In this document: positions 28,176-36,063 of the stretch, piece after piece
Position numbering within the stretch: position 1 is the first letter of the stretch
Layout: every line of letters starts with the position of its first letter
NCBI RefSeq assembly: GCF_001693385.1
Contig: NZ_CP016428.1
Span: 806,001 to 870,000 of the forward strand
Source: Bradyrhizobium icense
Lineage (GTDB): Bacteria; Pseudomonadota; Alphaproteobacteria; Rhizobiales; Xanthobacteraceae
Direction: 5' to 3'
Length of the DNA stretch: 64,000 nt
Translations under genes and position numbers: made by a program
Notes under the pieces: model-generated
The model's input: only the letters and a program-made list of their open reading frames with translations
Database searches by the model: none
Told to the model about the DNA's origin: nothing

Positions 28176-28319
28176 ATGGCCAATCAGGGTCGAGGCCGCC
28201 AGATGAAAACGCTCAGGTGCATCGTTCTCATTCTCGGAGTGTGCAGCCTTTGTTCCACGGCAGCCATTCACGCCTACAGGCACTTCAATCCACCACCGCC
28301 GCCGATTGTAGGTCCCTGA
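28176..28319 (+). CDS. Predicted 47-residue exported or membrane peptide
   Basis: The ATG at 28176 has AAGGGAG eight bases upstream. The peptide has a basic start (MANQGRGRQMKTLR), a hydrophobic core with cysteines (CIVLILGVCSLCSTAAI) and a proline-rich tail (PPPPPIVGP). This fits a small secreted or membrane-anchored protein. I do not recognise a family. It lies alone between the divergent hydroxyacid dehydrogenase and the YciI-ECF42 unit. The good ribosome binding site is the main support. Confidence 0.5.
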   Translation: MANQGRGRQMKTLRCIVLILGVCSLCSTAAIHAYRHFNPPPPPIVGP

Positions 28320-28412
28320 CGGCAGGCAGGGCATTTTCAAAATTTCTTCGACGCGCCTGTCGGCTCCGGGCATAATCGTTCGTCATCAAGACAACGGAGA
28401 TGCCTGGTCCTC

Positions 28413-28781
28413 ATGCTGTACGCCATTCTTTGCTATCACGATGAAGACACCGTCGGTTCCTGGACCAAGGAACAGGACGCAGCGGTCATGAAGAAACTGA
28501 CCGTCGTTCAGGATAAACTGACCAAACAGGGCCGGCTCGGTCCGGTGGCGCGGCTGTTGCCGACCACGGCGGCGACCACGCTGCGCAAGGACGATCCGCC
28601 GCTGGTGCTCGACGGCCCCTACGCCGAAACCAAGGAGCAGTTGCTCGGCTTCTATCTGGTCGACTGCAAGGACCTTGACGAGGCGCTCGGCGTCGCCCGC
28701 GATCTCGGCGCGGCCAATCCCGGCGGCGCCTACGAGATCCGTCCCGTCGGCCACTTCACGGCGGGAAGTGTGCAGCCATGA
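28413..28781 (+). CDS. YciI-family (DGPF) protein, partner of the ECF sigma factor
   Basis: This 122-residue protein starts MLYAILCYHDEDTVGSW and contains the DGPY variant of the DGPF motif (PLVLDGPYAETKEQLLGFYLVDC). The YciI fold is a ferredoxin-like dimer, and its biochemical role is poorly defined. Genes of this type are the standard neighbour of ECF42 sigma factors. The stop overlaps the sigma-factor start by 4 bases (ATGA), so the two are translated together. Confidence 0.92.
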   Translation: MLYAILCYHDEDTVGSWTKEQDAAVMKKLTVVQDKLTKQGRLGPVARLLPTTAATTLRKDDPPLVLDGPYAETKEQLLGFYLVDCKDLDEALGVARDLGAANPGGAYEIRPVGHFTAGSVQP

Positions 28782-30049
28782 CCGATACGGCCTGGATCGA
28801 TGCCGCACTGACTTCGGCTCGCCCCCAGGCGGTCGGCGCGCTGCTGCGTTATTTCCGTAACCTCGATACCGCCGAGGAAGCGTTTCAGAACGCCTGCCTT
28901 CGAGCGTTGAAAACCTGGCCGCAGAACGGTCCGCCGCGCGATCCGGCGGCGTGGCTGATCATGGTCGGCCGCAATGTCGCGATCGACGATATCAGGCGCG
29001 GCAAGAAGCAAACGCCGTTGCCGGAGGACGAGGCGATCTCCGATCTCGACGACGCCGAGGAGCAGCTTGCCGAGCGCCTCGACGGCTCGCATTACCGCGA
29101 CGATATCCTGCGGCTGTTGTTCATCTGCTGCCATCCGGACCTGCCGGCGACGCAGCAGATCGCGCTGGCGCTGCGCATCGTCTCGGGTCTCACGGTGAAA
29201 CAGATCGCGCGCGCCTTTCTGGTCTCGGAAGCCGCGATGGAGCAGCGCATCACGCGGGCGAAGGCGCGTGTCGCCGATGCCAATGTGCCGTTCGAAGCGC
29301 CGGGCGCAGCGGAGCGCTCCGAACGCCTCGCCTCCGTCGCTGCCATGATCTACCTGATCTTCAACGAGGGTTATTCGGCAAGCGGCGACACCGCCGAAAT
29401 CCGCGCGCCGCTGTGCGAGGAGGCGATCCGGCTGGCGCGGCTGTTGCTGCGGCTGTTCCAGAGCGAACCGGAGATCATGGGGCTGACCGCGCTGCTGTTG
29501 CTGCAGCATGCGCGCGCCGCGGCGCGGTTCGATGCAGACGGCGCGGTGATCCTGCTCGACGATCAGGACCGTTCATTATGGAACAAGTCCCTCATCGCCG
29601 AGGGGCTGGCCTTGATCGACAAGGCGATGCGCCATCGCCGCAGCGGGCCCTACCAGGTGCAGGCCGCGGTCGCGGCGCTGCATGCCCGCGCCGAGAAGCC
29701 CGAGGATACCGACTGGGCCCAGATCGATCTGCTCTATGGCGCACTCGAGATCATGCAGCCGTCGCCGGTGGTCACCTTGAATCGCGCCGTCGCGGTATCC
29801 AAGGTGAAGGGGCCACAGGCCGCGCTCGACATGATCGAGCCCCTGGCGCAGCGGCTGTCGAATTATTTTCATTACTTCGGCGTGCGCGGCGCGTTCCTGA
29901 TGCAGCTCGGCCGCAACGACGAGGCCCGCATCGCCTTCGACCGCGCCATCGCGCTGGCCAACACCTCGGCCGAAGCCGCCCACATCCGCATGCACCTCGA
30001 CCGCCTGCAGCGCGACAGCCAGCCCCGCGGTAAGAAGGCGGGGAAGTAA
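28778..30049 (+). CDS. ECF RNA polymerase sigma factor, ECF42 type
   Basis: This 423-residue protein has the sigma2 region at about residues 15-85 (LLRYFRNLDTAEEAFQNACLRAL, PAAWLIMVGRNVAIDDIRR). The sigma4 region follows at about 110-180 (LALRIVSGLTVKQIARAFLVSEAAMEQRITRAK). A long C-terminal extension of about 240 residues has TPR-like helices (GPYQVQAAVAALHARAE, LNRAVAVSKVKGPQAALDMI). This extension and the YciI neighbour define ECF42. No anti-sigma gene is seen, as usual for this group. DoxX, SRPBCC and VOC genes downstream are candidate regulon members. Confidence 0.93.
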   Translation: MTDTAWIDAALTSARPQAVGALLRYFRNLDTAEEAFQNACLRALKTWPQNGPPRDPAAWLIMVGRNVAIDDIRRGKKQTPLPEDEAISDLDDAEEQLAERLDGSHYRDDILRLLFICCHPDLPATQQIALALRIVSGLTVKQIARAFLVSEAAMEQRITRAKARVADANVPFEAPGAAERSERLASVAAMIYLIFNEGYSASGDTAEIRAPLCEEAIRLARLLLRLFQSEPEIMGLTALLLLQHARAAARFDADGAVILLDDQDRSLWNKSLIAEGLALIDKAMRHRRSGPYQVQAAVAALHARAEKPEDTDWAQIDLLYGALEIMQPSPVVTLNRAVAVSKVKGPQAALDMIEPLAQRLSNYFHYFGVRGAFLMQLGRNDEARIAFDRAIALANTSAEAAHIRMHLDRLQRDSQPRGKKAGK

Positions 30050-30055
30050 ACTCTT

Positions 30056-30079
30056 CTTCCCCTTGTGGGCGAGGGGAAG
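30056..30079. repeat. Short hairpin after the ECF42 gene
   Basis: CTTCCCC at 30056 pairs with GGGGAAG ending at 30079 around a 10-base loop, just behind the sigma-factor stop. It resembles the short CCCC/GGGG palindromes scattered in this genome and could attenuate transcription into the DoxX gene. There is no T-run. Confidence 0.5.
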
Positions 30080-30173
30080 AGGCTGCCGCGAAAAATTCCG
30101 CGCCTCCTGTCGGTTTCCACCTCCCTCGTTCGTCTTGAATCCGAGCAGCCATTCAAGACAACGGGGACCGATC

Positions 30174-30587
30174 ATGACCGTCATCGCCGAGACCGCGCCT
30201 GTCTCAAACCCGGCACGCTGGATGGGCCGTGCCCTCTCCGGCCTGGTCATCCTGTTCCTGATGATCGATGGCGCCATCAAGCTGGTGCCGTGGCCGGTGG
30301 TCACGGAAACCATGGACCGAATGGGTTACGGTTCGAGCGACGCCCTGATGCGCGGCCTCGGCGCCGTCACCATCGTCTGCACCGTGCTCTATTCCGTTCC
30401 GCCGACCTCGATCCTCGGCGCGATCCTGCTCACCGGCTATCTCGGTGGCGCGATGGCCTCGCATGTGCGGATCGGCAGCCCCTTGTTCACGCATACGCTA
30501 TTCGGGCTTTATCTCGGCCTGATGCTGTGGGGCGGGCTGTGGCTGCGCGACAAGAACCTGCGCAACTTGATCCCGTTTCGCCGCTGA
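30174..30587 (+). CDS. DoxX-like membrane protein
   Basis: This 137-residue protein has four predicted membrane helices: ALSGLVILFLMIDGAIKL, an AVTIVCTVLYS segment, ILGAILLTGYLGGAMA, and FGLYLGLMLWGGLWL. The layout and the HVRIG loop match small DoxX-like proteins that often accompany ECF42 and YciI genes. It is probably an inner-membrane accessory protein, possibly linked to redox stress in this family. The ATG at 30174 follows CGGGGACC; upstream codons are not protein-like. Confidence 0.85.
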   Translation: MTVIAETAPVSNPARWMGRALSGLVILFLMIDGAIKLVPWPVVTETMDRMGYGSSDALMRGLGAVTIVCTVLYSVPPTSILGAILLTGYLGGAMASHVRIGSPLFTHTLFGLYLGLMLWGGLWLRDKNLRNLIPFRR

Positions 30588-30619
30588 CCAGCTTCAACGA
30601 TCATTCACGGAGTTCGACA

Positions 30620-31156
30620 ATGCTGGAAGTCATTGCCATCATCGCCGTCATATTGGCGATTGCCATCGCCGTGGTGCTCATTCTCGCCGCGACCAAGCCG
30701 AATACCTTGCGGATGCAGCGCACGATCAGCATCAGGGCGCCGGCGGAGCGGATCTTTCCGCTGATCTCCGACTTTCAGCAGTGGCGGAGCTGGTCGCCTT
30801 ACGAGGAGAAGGATCCGGCGATGAAGCGCACCTATGGCGGTGCGGAGCGCGGCACGGGCGCCGTCTATGCGTGGGACGGCGACAAGAACGTCGGTTTCGG
30901 TCGCATGGAAATTCTCGAGGCTGCGACGCCCCGGAAAATCGTCGTCAAGCTCGATTTCTTCAAGCCGTTCGAAGGCCACAACACCGCCGAGTTCACAATG
31001 CTGCCGCAGGGGGATGGCACCCATTTCACATGGCTGATGCATGGTCCGGCGAACTTCATGTCGAGGCTGATCCAGGTTTTCATGAACCTGGATCGCATGA
31101 TCGGCAGGGACTTCGAGGTCGGTCTCGCCAATCTGAAAACGCTCACCGAGAGATGA
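30620..31156 (+). CDS. Membrane-anchored SRPBCC (polyketide cyclase/START-like) protein
   Basis: The protein has 178 residues. An N-terminal membrane helix (VIAIIAVILAIAIAVVLILAA, residues 4-24) is followed by an SRPBCC domain from about residue 32: RTISIRAPAERIFPLISDFQQWRSWSPYEE, then GFGRMEILEA and FTWLMHGPANFMSRLI. The fold makes a hydrophobic pocket for lipid-like ligands. GGAG sits 8 bases before the ATG. It is the second gene after ECF42 with an anchored or activator-like role that cannot be specified. Confidence 0.88.
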   Translation: MLEVIAIIAVILAIAIAVVLILAATKPNTLRMQRTISIRAPAERIFPLISDFQQWRSWSPYEEKDPAMKRTYGGAERGTGAVYAWDGDKNVGFGRMEILEAATPRKIVVKLDFFKPFEGHNTAEFTMLPQGDGTHFTWLMHGPANFMSRLIQVFMNLDRMIGRDFEVGLANLKTLTER

Positions 31157-31181
31157 GTGTCACTACACTGTCTCGACACTA

Positions 31182-31295
31182 TCGTGTCCCGGACGCGGCG
31201 CAGCACGGCAGTGATGCGACGCAGAGCCAGGACCCAAACATGGACCCGGAATGGCAGCGCATCGCTATTGCGCTGCACTGCATCCGGGGAACGTC
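31182..31295. repeat. Palindromic intergenic repeat, family A (copy 2, extended)
   Basis: The first part (31182-31236) reads TCGTGTCCCGGACGCGGCGC and ends GCAGAGCCAGGACCCA, matching the reverse complement of 5592-5646 over most of its length. A second block at about 31256-31295 (GCGCATCGCTATTGCGCTGC) is partly inverted to the first. It separates the SRPBCC and VOC genes. Confidence 0.65.
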
Positions 31296-31327
31296 GCTGA
31301 CATCATAACAACCAAAGGAGGCCCACG

Positions 31328-31741
31328 ATGCAGGTCAATCCCTATCTGTTCTACAACGGCAATTGCGAGGAAGCGCTGAAGTACTATCAGAAGGCGCTTG
31401 GCGCCCAGATCGAGGCGATGATGCCGTATGGCGACGGGCCCGCCGACATGCCGGTGCCGGCGGACTGGAAAACGAAAATCATGCATGCCCGCATCACCGT
31501 CGACGGCGAGGTGCTGATGGCGTCCGACGCCACGCCGGGCGATTACCACCAGCCGCAGGGCATGTCGGTTGCGCTGGCGGTCGAGGATCCCGCCGACGCG
31601 GAGCGTCGCTTCAATGCGCTCGCCGAAGGCGGCACGGTCAGGATGCCGTTCGGCAAGACCTTCTTCTCCAACGGTTTCGGTATGTGCGTCGACAGGTTCG
31701 GCATTCCCTGGATGGTGAACTGCCCGAAGGAAGACATGTAG
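31328..31741 (+). CDS. VOC (glyoxalase/PhnB-like) family protein
   Basis: This 137-residue protein starts MQVNPYLFYNGNCEEALKYYQKALGAQ, the PhnB-type VOC opening, and ends FGMCVDRFGIPWMVNCPK. Two beta-alpha-beta-beta-beta modules are implied. Members bind a metal and act on small electrophiles or serve as resistance proteins; the substrate is unknown. AAAGGAGG lies upstream of the ATG, a strong ribosome binding site. It is the last gene of the apparent ECF42-associated run. Confidence 0.9.
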   Translation: MQVNPYLFYNGNCEEALKYYQKALGAQIEAMMPYGDGPADMPVPADWKTKIMHARITVDGEVLMASDATPGDYHQPQGMSVALAVEDPADAERRFNALAEGGTVRMPFGKTFFSNGFGMCVDRFGIPWMVNCPKEDM

Positions 31742-31754
31742 ATTCGTTGGCGCC

Positions 31755-31842
31755 GTAGGGTGGGCAAAGCGCCAGCATGCCCACCATTCGCGCCACAGGG
31801 AAGATGGTGGGCACGGCGCAAGAGCGCCTTTGCCTACCCTAC
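31755..31842. repeat. Inverted palindromic repeat, family D
   Basis: GTAGGGTGGGCAAAGCGC at 31755 is mirrored by GCGCCTTTGCCTACCCTAC ending at 31842. A second nested pair (GCCCACCAT and ATGGTGGGC) lies inside. The 88-base element lies between the convergent VOC and ClpP-like genes and can fold into a long two-part hairpin. Confidence 0.75.
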
Positions 31843-31846
31843 AAAA

Positions 31847-32284
31847 TCATCTGCACCGTGGATAGATCGCGGCGAGCTCGCGCCCGCGCAACAGCAATAG
31901 CCGCGACGTCAATCCGCCGCGCCGGCTGATCCAGTCCCGCACCCGCGCGGGATAGGCCGCCTGCACCGCGCGCGAGGCCTCCGGTTCGGCATAGATCCGG
32001 CCGCGGCCATCGATCGACCGCGCGGCGTGGAAACCGAGCACCGCGCGGCGGGTCACGCAGATGCGCTCGGCCGGCACCGTCATCAGCACCAGCGTGCAGG
32101 CCGACAGGCATGGCCCGTCGATCACCACACGCTCGCCGGATTCGCGCACGCGATCGAACAGTTCGAGAAACGGCCCGACCTGTCCGCCGGGGCTGGCGAG
32201 AATGCGAATCTCGGCCCGCACCGGCATGATCGCCGCCGACAGCGCGGCGGCAACAACGATGAGCTTGATGACCGCCATTCGCAT
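31847..32284 (-). CDS. Secreted ClpP-like (serine protease fold) small protein
   Basis: The protein has 145 residues. A signal peptide (MRMAVIKLIVVAAALSAAIMPVRA) is followed by ILASPGGQVGPFLELFDRVRESG, VVIDGPCLSACTLVL with a serine in the place of the ClpP nucleophile, and RRAVLGFHAARS with a candidate histidine. Domains of this kind (COG3904-like) are distant ClpP/crotonase-fold proteins exported to the periplasm. Whether it is an active protease is unknown. The ATG at 32284 has AAGGAG seven bases upstream, better than 32305. Confidence 0.75.
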   Translation of the reverse strand: MRMAVIKLIVVAAALSAAIMPVRAEIRILASPGGQVGPFLELFDRVRESGERVVIDGPCLSACTLVLMTVPAERICVTRRAVLGFHAARSIDGRGRIYAEPEASRAVQAAYPARVRDWISRRGGLTSRLLLLRGRELAAIYPRCR

Positions 32285-32598
32285 GTGCGGCTCCTTCGTC
32301 AGCACTGCCCCTCCCGGTCAGTTACGCTGAGATATGGGCAAGGTTTGGTCAAGTGCCTGCGCCGGACATCCCGGCTTGCAGCCTGGACCCGCAGAACGCG
32401 GTCGCAACGCTGTTCCGCGAGCAATTGCTCCTCCTCACCCCGATTCTTTCCGCGACGACCGCGAGCTAAGCGACGCGTCGCTGAGCAGGCCGTGAAATCA
32501 AGCAATGGGTAAAGAGCAGACCATGCACAATGGCTCTCTATCGGGCTCACTTGTTCGAAAGAGTTGAAGCAACAGGAGAGTTCGCAGTGGCGCTGGCC
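32285..32598. other. Intergenic region with no convincing gene
   Basis: This 314-base stretch upstream of the ClpP-like gene contains only short open frames with poor starts and atypical codons. It should hold the promoter of the ClpP-like gene. I see no repeat or hairpin worth naming. Base composition becomes less GC-rich from about 32500 on. Confidence 0.4.
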
Positions 32599-32877
32599 TC
32601 ACGCGACGAACTGCCGAGCCCATAGCAAAAAAGGAATCATACAGGGATCAGATGCGAGCTCGCCATACTCTCTCCCCACGACTCCTGCTGTGTAGATTAG
32701 ACCCAGTACAACAGCCATCAACATTGCTGGTTCTGCAAGAGAGTGAAGCCAGAAGGCAGCGCGCTGTCGCCGCGTAAGTTTGGGAAACCGGTGAATTTTC
32801 CCGTCGGGCGCAATGAGGTCAAATGCCTGGATATTGCGAGGCGTCTGAGGTGCTCTCGCGGGCAACATTGCACACAT
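32599..32877 (-). CDS. Hypothetical small membrane protein
   Basis: This 92-residue frame contains DLIAPDGKIHRFPKLTRRQRAAFWLHSL followed by one hydrophobic helix (PAMLMAVVLGLIYTAGVV) and ends LLWARQFVA. A cytosolic beta-rich stub, one or two membrane helices and a short tail are plausible. I do not recognise a family. The start is uncertain. It lies upstream of the antiporter in a stretch that looks AT-richer than the rest of the window. Confidence 0.42.
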   Translation of the reverse strand: MCAMLPARAPQTPRNIQAFDLIAPDGKIHRFPKLTRRQRAAFWLHSLAEPAMLMAVVLGLIYTAGVVGREYGELASDPCMIPFLLWARQFVA

Positions 32878-33011
32878 CCTCTCGTCCGATCGCCACTCCC
32901 CCTGCCGCTAATTTAGCACTGCGCATTTTCCTTGAATATCGCCCCCGCACCCCGCGATGTTTCGACGCACGGCGGGCTGCCATGAATGGCGGAACAGCTA
33001 ACGTTGTGCCG

Positions 33012-34745
33012 CTAGCTGCGCGCTTGCCACTCGAACAGCTCATGAATTATTCCGAGCGCAATCTCCCGCTCCCCCATGATGATGAGATCGGCGCCGAGCG
33101 ACCTCAGATGCTCGACTTCGGCATCTGAGTGCGCACGGGCGATGATCTGGATACCCGGGTTCGCAGCGCGAGCCTGTTGCACAATTTGTCCCGCTTCGAA
33201 TGCTTCCGGTATGGCAATCAGCAGATATCGTGCACCGGCAAGATTGGCGGATTTCAGGATATCGGAACGCGCAGCATTGCCAACGATGGTCTCGAAGTTG
33301 ATGTCGCGCAGCTTCGCAACGACATCGTCGGCATCCTCGATAACGAGGAACGGTTGACCGCTCTTCTTCAAAGCATCGGCAACAATGCTGCCGACGCGGC
33401 CATGGCCGACAAGTATTGTATGATCTGTCAGACGCGTAGCCTCGGGCGAGGCGGATGATTTTGCGGGCGGGGCAGCCTGTCCTGTTGTCTCGGCGCCGAA
33501 AACGTCGATACCGCCGTGGCTGGGCGCTCGCTCCAGGCGCCGGGACAACCAGTCGATTGCGGCGAAGATCAGCGGATTAAGCATGATGGTGAGGATTGCG
33601 CCGGCCAGAATGAGGTCGCGTCCCGCCGTCGGCAACAGGTTCAGCTTCACCCCAAGCTCAGCCAGAATGAACGAGAATTCCCCTATCTGGGCGAGGCTGG
33701 CCGAGATTGTTAATGCCGTTCCGACCGGATGATGAAACGCGAGCACAATCAGGAACGCAGCCACCGATTTTCCGATGATGATGATGAAGAGCGTGGCGAG
33801 CAATGGCCATGGCTCGCGTAGTACGCTTGCGGGGTCGAACAACATGCCTACGGAGACGAAGAACAGTACGGCAAAGGCATCGCGCAACGGCAATGTTTCC
33901 TGGGCCGCTCGTTGGCTTAGTGCACTTTCGCTGAGGATCATTCCGGCAAAAAACGCGCCGAGTGCAAGGGAAACGCCGAATAGCTTCGCCGATCCGAATG
34001 CCACCGTAAGGGCAATTGCCAGAACGGCGAGGCGGAACAACTCCCGCGAGCCGGTGTGTGCGATGTAGTGAAGTATCCAGGGAACCAGGCGCCGCCCCAC
34101 GATCAGCATGATGCCAACGAAGACTCCGACTTTTGCAACGGTGACCGCCAGCACTCCGCCAATCCCCATCCCGAGCCAGGACGCCAGCGGGTCCGCAGCG
34201 AGTGTGTTGCTGTTCGCGTCCTGCAAGCCGGCCAGAGCCGGAAGCAAGACGAGCGCGAGCACCATTGCGAGGTCTTCCACAATCAGCCAGCCTACTGCTA
34301 TGCGGCCCCGCTCCGTCTCCATCAGCCGCCGTTCCTGCATGGCTCGGAGCAAGACCACGGTGCTTGCGACGGACAAGGCCAGTCCAAAGACGAGACCGGC
34401 GCCAATGGTCCATCCCAAGAACAGCGCGAGACCCAGTCCCATCAGGCTGGCGACAACGATTTGAACAATGGCACCCGGCAGCGCTATCGCGCGCACGGAC
34501 AAAAGGTCGTTGAGCGAAAAGTGAAGCCCAACGCCAAACATCAGCAGAATGACGCCGATCTCGGCCAACTCGGTCGCCAGTGCCTGATCTGCAACGTAGC
34601 CCGGCGTGAAAGGGCCGACGGCGACGCCTGCCAGCAAGTAGCCAACGAGTGGTGGAATTCGAAGGCGCTGAGCAACTGCGCCAAGCACAAAAGCGAGCCC
34701 CAGGCCGGCGACGATGGTAGCGATGAGAGGCGTATCGTGCTGCAT
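33012..34745 (-). CDS. CPA2-family cation:proton antiporter with TrkA-N domain (YbaL/Kef-like)
   Basis: The protein has 577 residues. About twelve membrane helices come first (LIATIVAGLGLAFVLGAVAQRL, PPLVGYLLAGVAVGPFTPG, LAEIGVILLMFGVGLHFSL, and so on to residue 385). The conserved LGAFFAGMILSES segment of CPA2 exchangers is present. A cytosolic RCK/TrkA-N domain begins at about residue 440 (TILVGHGRVGSIVADAL), a nucleotide-gated module. It exchanges K+ or Na+ for protons. The ATG at 34745 is preferred over 34775. Codon use appears less GC-biased than in neighbouring genes, a possible sign of acquisition. Confidence 0.93.
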   Translation of the reverse strand: MQHDTPLIATIVAGLGLAFVLGAVAQRLRIPPLVGYLLAGVAVGPFTPGYVADQALATELAEIGVILLMFGVGLHFSLNDLLSVRAIALPGAIVQIVVASLMGLGLALFLGWTIGAGLVFGLALSVASTVVLLRAMQERRLMETERGRIAVGWLIVEDLAMVLALVLLPALAGLQDANSNTLAADPLASWLGMGIGGVLAVTVAKVGVFVGIMLIVGRRLVPWILHYIAHTGSRELFRLAVLAIALTVAFGSAKLFGVSLALGAFFAGMILSESALSQRAAQETLPLRDAFAVLFFVSVGMLFDPASVLREPWPLLATLFIIIIGKSVAAFLIVLAFHHPVGTALTISASLAQIGEFSFILAELGVKLNLLPTAGRDLILAGAILTIMLNPLIFAAIDWLSRRLERAPSHGGIDVFGAETTGQAAPPAKSSASPEATRLTDHTILVGHGRVGSIVADALKKSGQPFLVIEDADDVVAKLRDINFETIVGNAARSDILKSANLAGARYLLIAIPEAFEAGQIVQQARAANPGIQIIARAHSDAEVEHLRSLGADLIIMGEREIALGIIHELFEWQARS

Positions 34746-34936
34746 TCTTTGTCCCGCGCGGTTCGAGTTTCGCATTTTGCCATGGCCGTGCTTCCCAACC
34801 CTGCGACCAAGTGAGGCGGAATGATGCTCAATGCCAAAACGGCAGAACTGAGCGCCGCAGAACTACTCGCATTCGTTCAGCGCGCGTCGATCAAGGTGGC
34901 CTTGAGTTGATGCGGCCACGCCTGGTGGGTTTTGCG

Positions 34937-35952
34937 TCAATCGTCCGCGCCGGAGACGCCGGCCTCGGTAAATGTTGCCATTCCGGCGTGGCAGGCGAGT
35001 GCGGCGCGCGCCAGCAGGATCGCGACGCCGGCACCGGACGCCTCGCCGAGCCGCATGTCGAGGTCGAGCAGCGGACGCAGTTCCAGTTCGCGCAGGAGAT
35101 CGCGGTGACCGGATTCGGCCGAGACGTGCCCGGCGCGGCAATGGTCGAGCGCACCAGCGTCGAGACGCGCCAGCGGCAGCACCGCCGCACCTGCCACGAA
35201 GCCGTCGAGCAGCACCGGGACGTTATGCTGCCGCGCGGCGAGCACGGCGCCGGCGATTGCCGCGAGCTCGCGGCCGCCGAGTGCGGCTGCCACCGCCAGC
35301 GCATCGCCGAGTATATCGCGATGGAAATTCAGCGCAGCCTCGATCGCGGCGTGTTTGCGCGCCAGGGCGTCATCGTCGATGCCGGTGCCACGGCCGGCCC
35401 AGCGCGCCGCGCCGCCGCCGAGCAGGGCCGTGCACAGCGTTGCCGCCGTCGTCGTGTTCGCGATGCCCATCTCGCCGACCGCGAGAAGATCGCAATCCTG
35501 GGGCACGGTGCGATATCCGGTGTCGACCGCGCTCAGAAATTCCGCGGCGCTCATGGCCGCGGCTTCGGTGAAATCGCGCGTCGGACGTTCGAGCTCGATC
35601 GGCACCACCCGGAGCTCGGCTGCTGCAGTCTTCGCGATCTGGTTGATGGCGGCGCCGCCCGCGGCAAAATTCGCCACCATCTGCGCGGTGACGGCGGCCG
35701 GATAGGCCGAGACGCCGCCGCGGCGACGCCGTGATTGCCGGCGAAGACGGCGATCGTGACGCGCTCAAGCCGCGGCATCTCGCGGCCCTGCCACTCCGCC
35801 AGCCAGATCGCAAGCTCTTCGAGCCGGCCGAGGCTTCCCGGCGGTTTTGTCAGATTCCGTTGGCGTCCGGCGGCGAGACCGGCGAATCGTCGATCGCCGC
35901 GGGTCAAGTCGCGACAGCAGGCGCGGATGTCGTCTAGACTGTCGAACTGCAT
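34937..35952 (-). pseudogene. cobT: Nicotinate-nucleotide-dimethylbenzimidazole phosphoribosyltransferase, frameshifted
   Basis: The N-terminal part, from ATG 35952 to about 35722, reads NLTKPPGSLGRLEELAIWLAEWQG and VTIAVFAGNHGVAA, the start of CobT. The remainder lies in the next frame from about 35712 and reads SAYPAAVTAQMVANFAAGGAAINQIA, then VGEMGIANTTTAATL and LLDGFVAGAAVL. One base appears to be missing in the GC run at 35712-35724; restoring it gives the expected GVAARGVSAYPAA and about 338 residues, normal for CobT. CobT makes alpha-ribazole phosphate for the lower ligand of cobalamin. It may be a true mutation or a sequencing error. Confidence 0.88.
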
Positions 35953-35967
35953 GCGATTCTCTTTGAA

Positions 35968-36011
35968 GCATGATCCGAAAAAGTGGGACCGGTTTTTCGA
36001 TCAGATCGTGC
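35968..36011. repeat. Palindromic intergenic repeat, family B (copy 2)
   Basis: GCATGATCCGAAAAAGTGGG at 35968 runs to ATCGTGC ending at 36011. It is a diverged relative of the element at 8946-8990, with imperfect ends. It occupies most of the short cobT-cobS divergent spacer and so lies on or next to both promoters. Confidence 0.7.
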
Positions 36012-36063
36012 CAGATGGGGTCGGAAGGGGTTCGCACGCTAGACCGATTCTCCGGACATCTCC

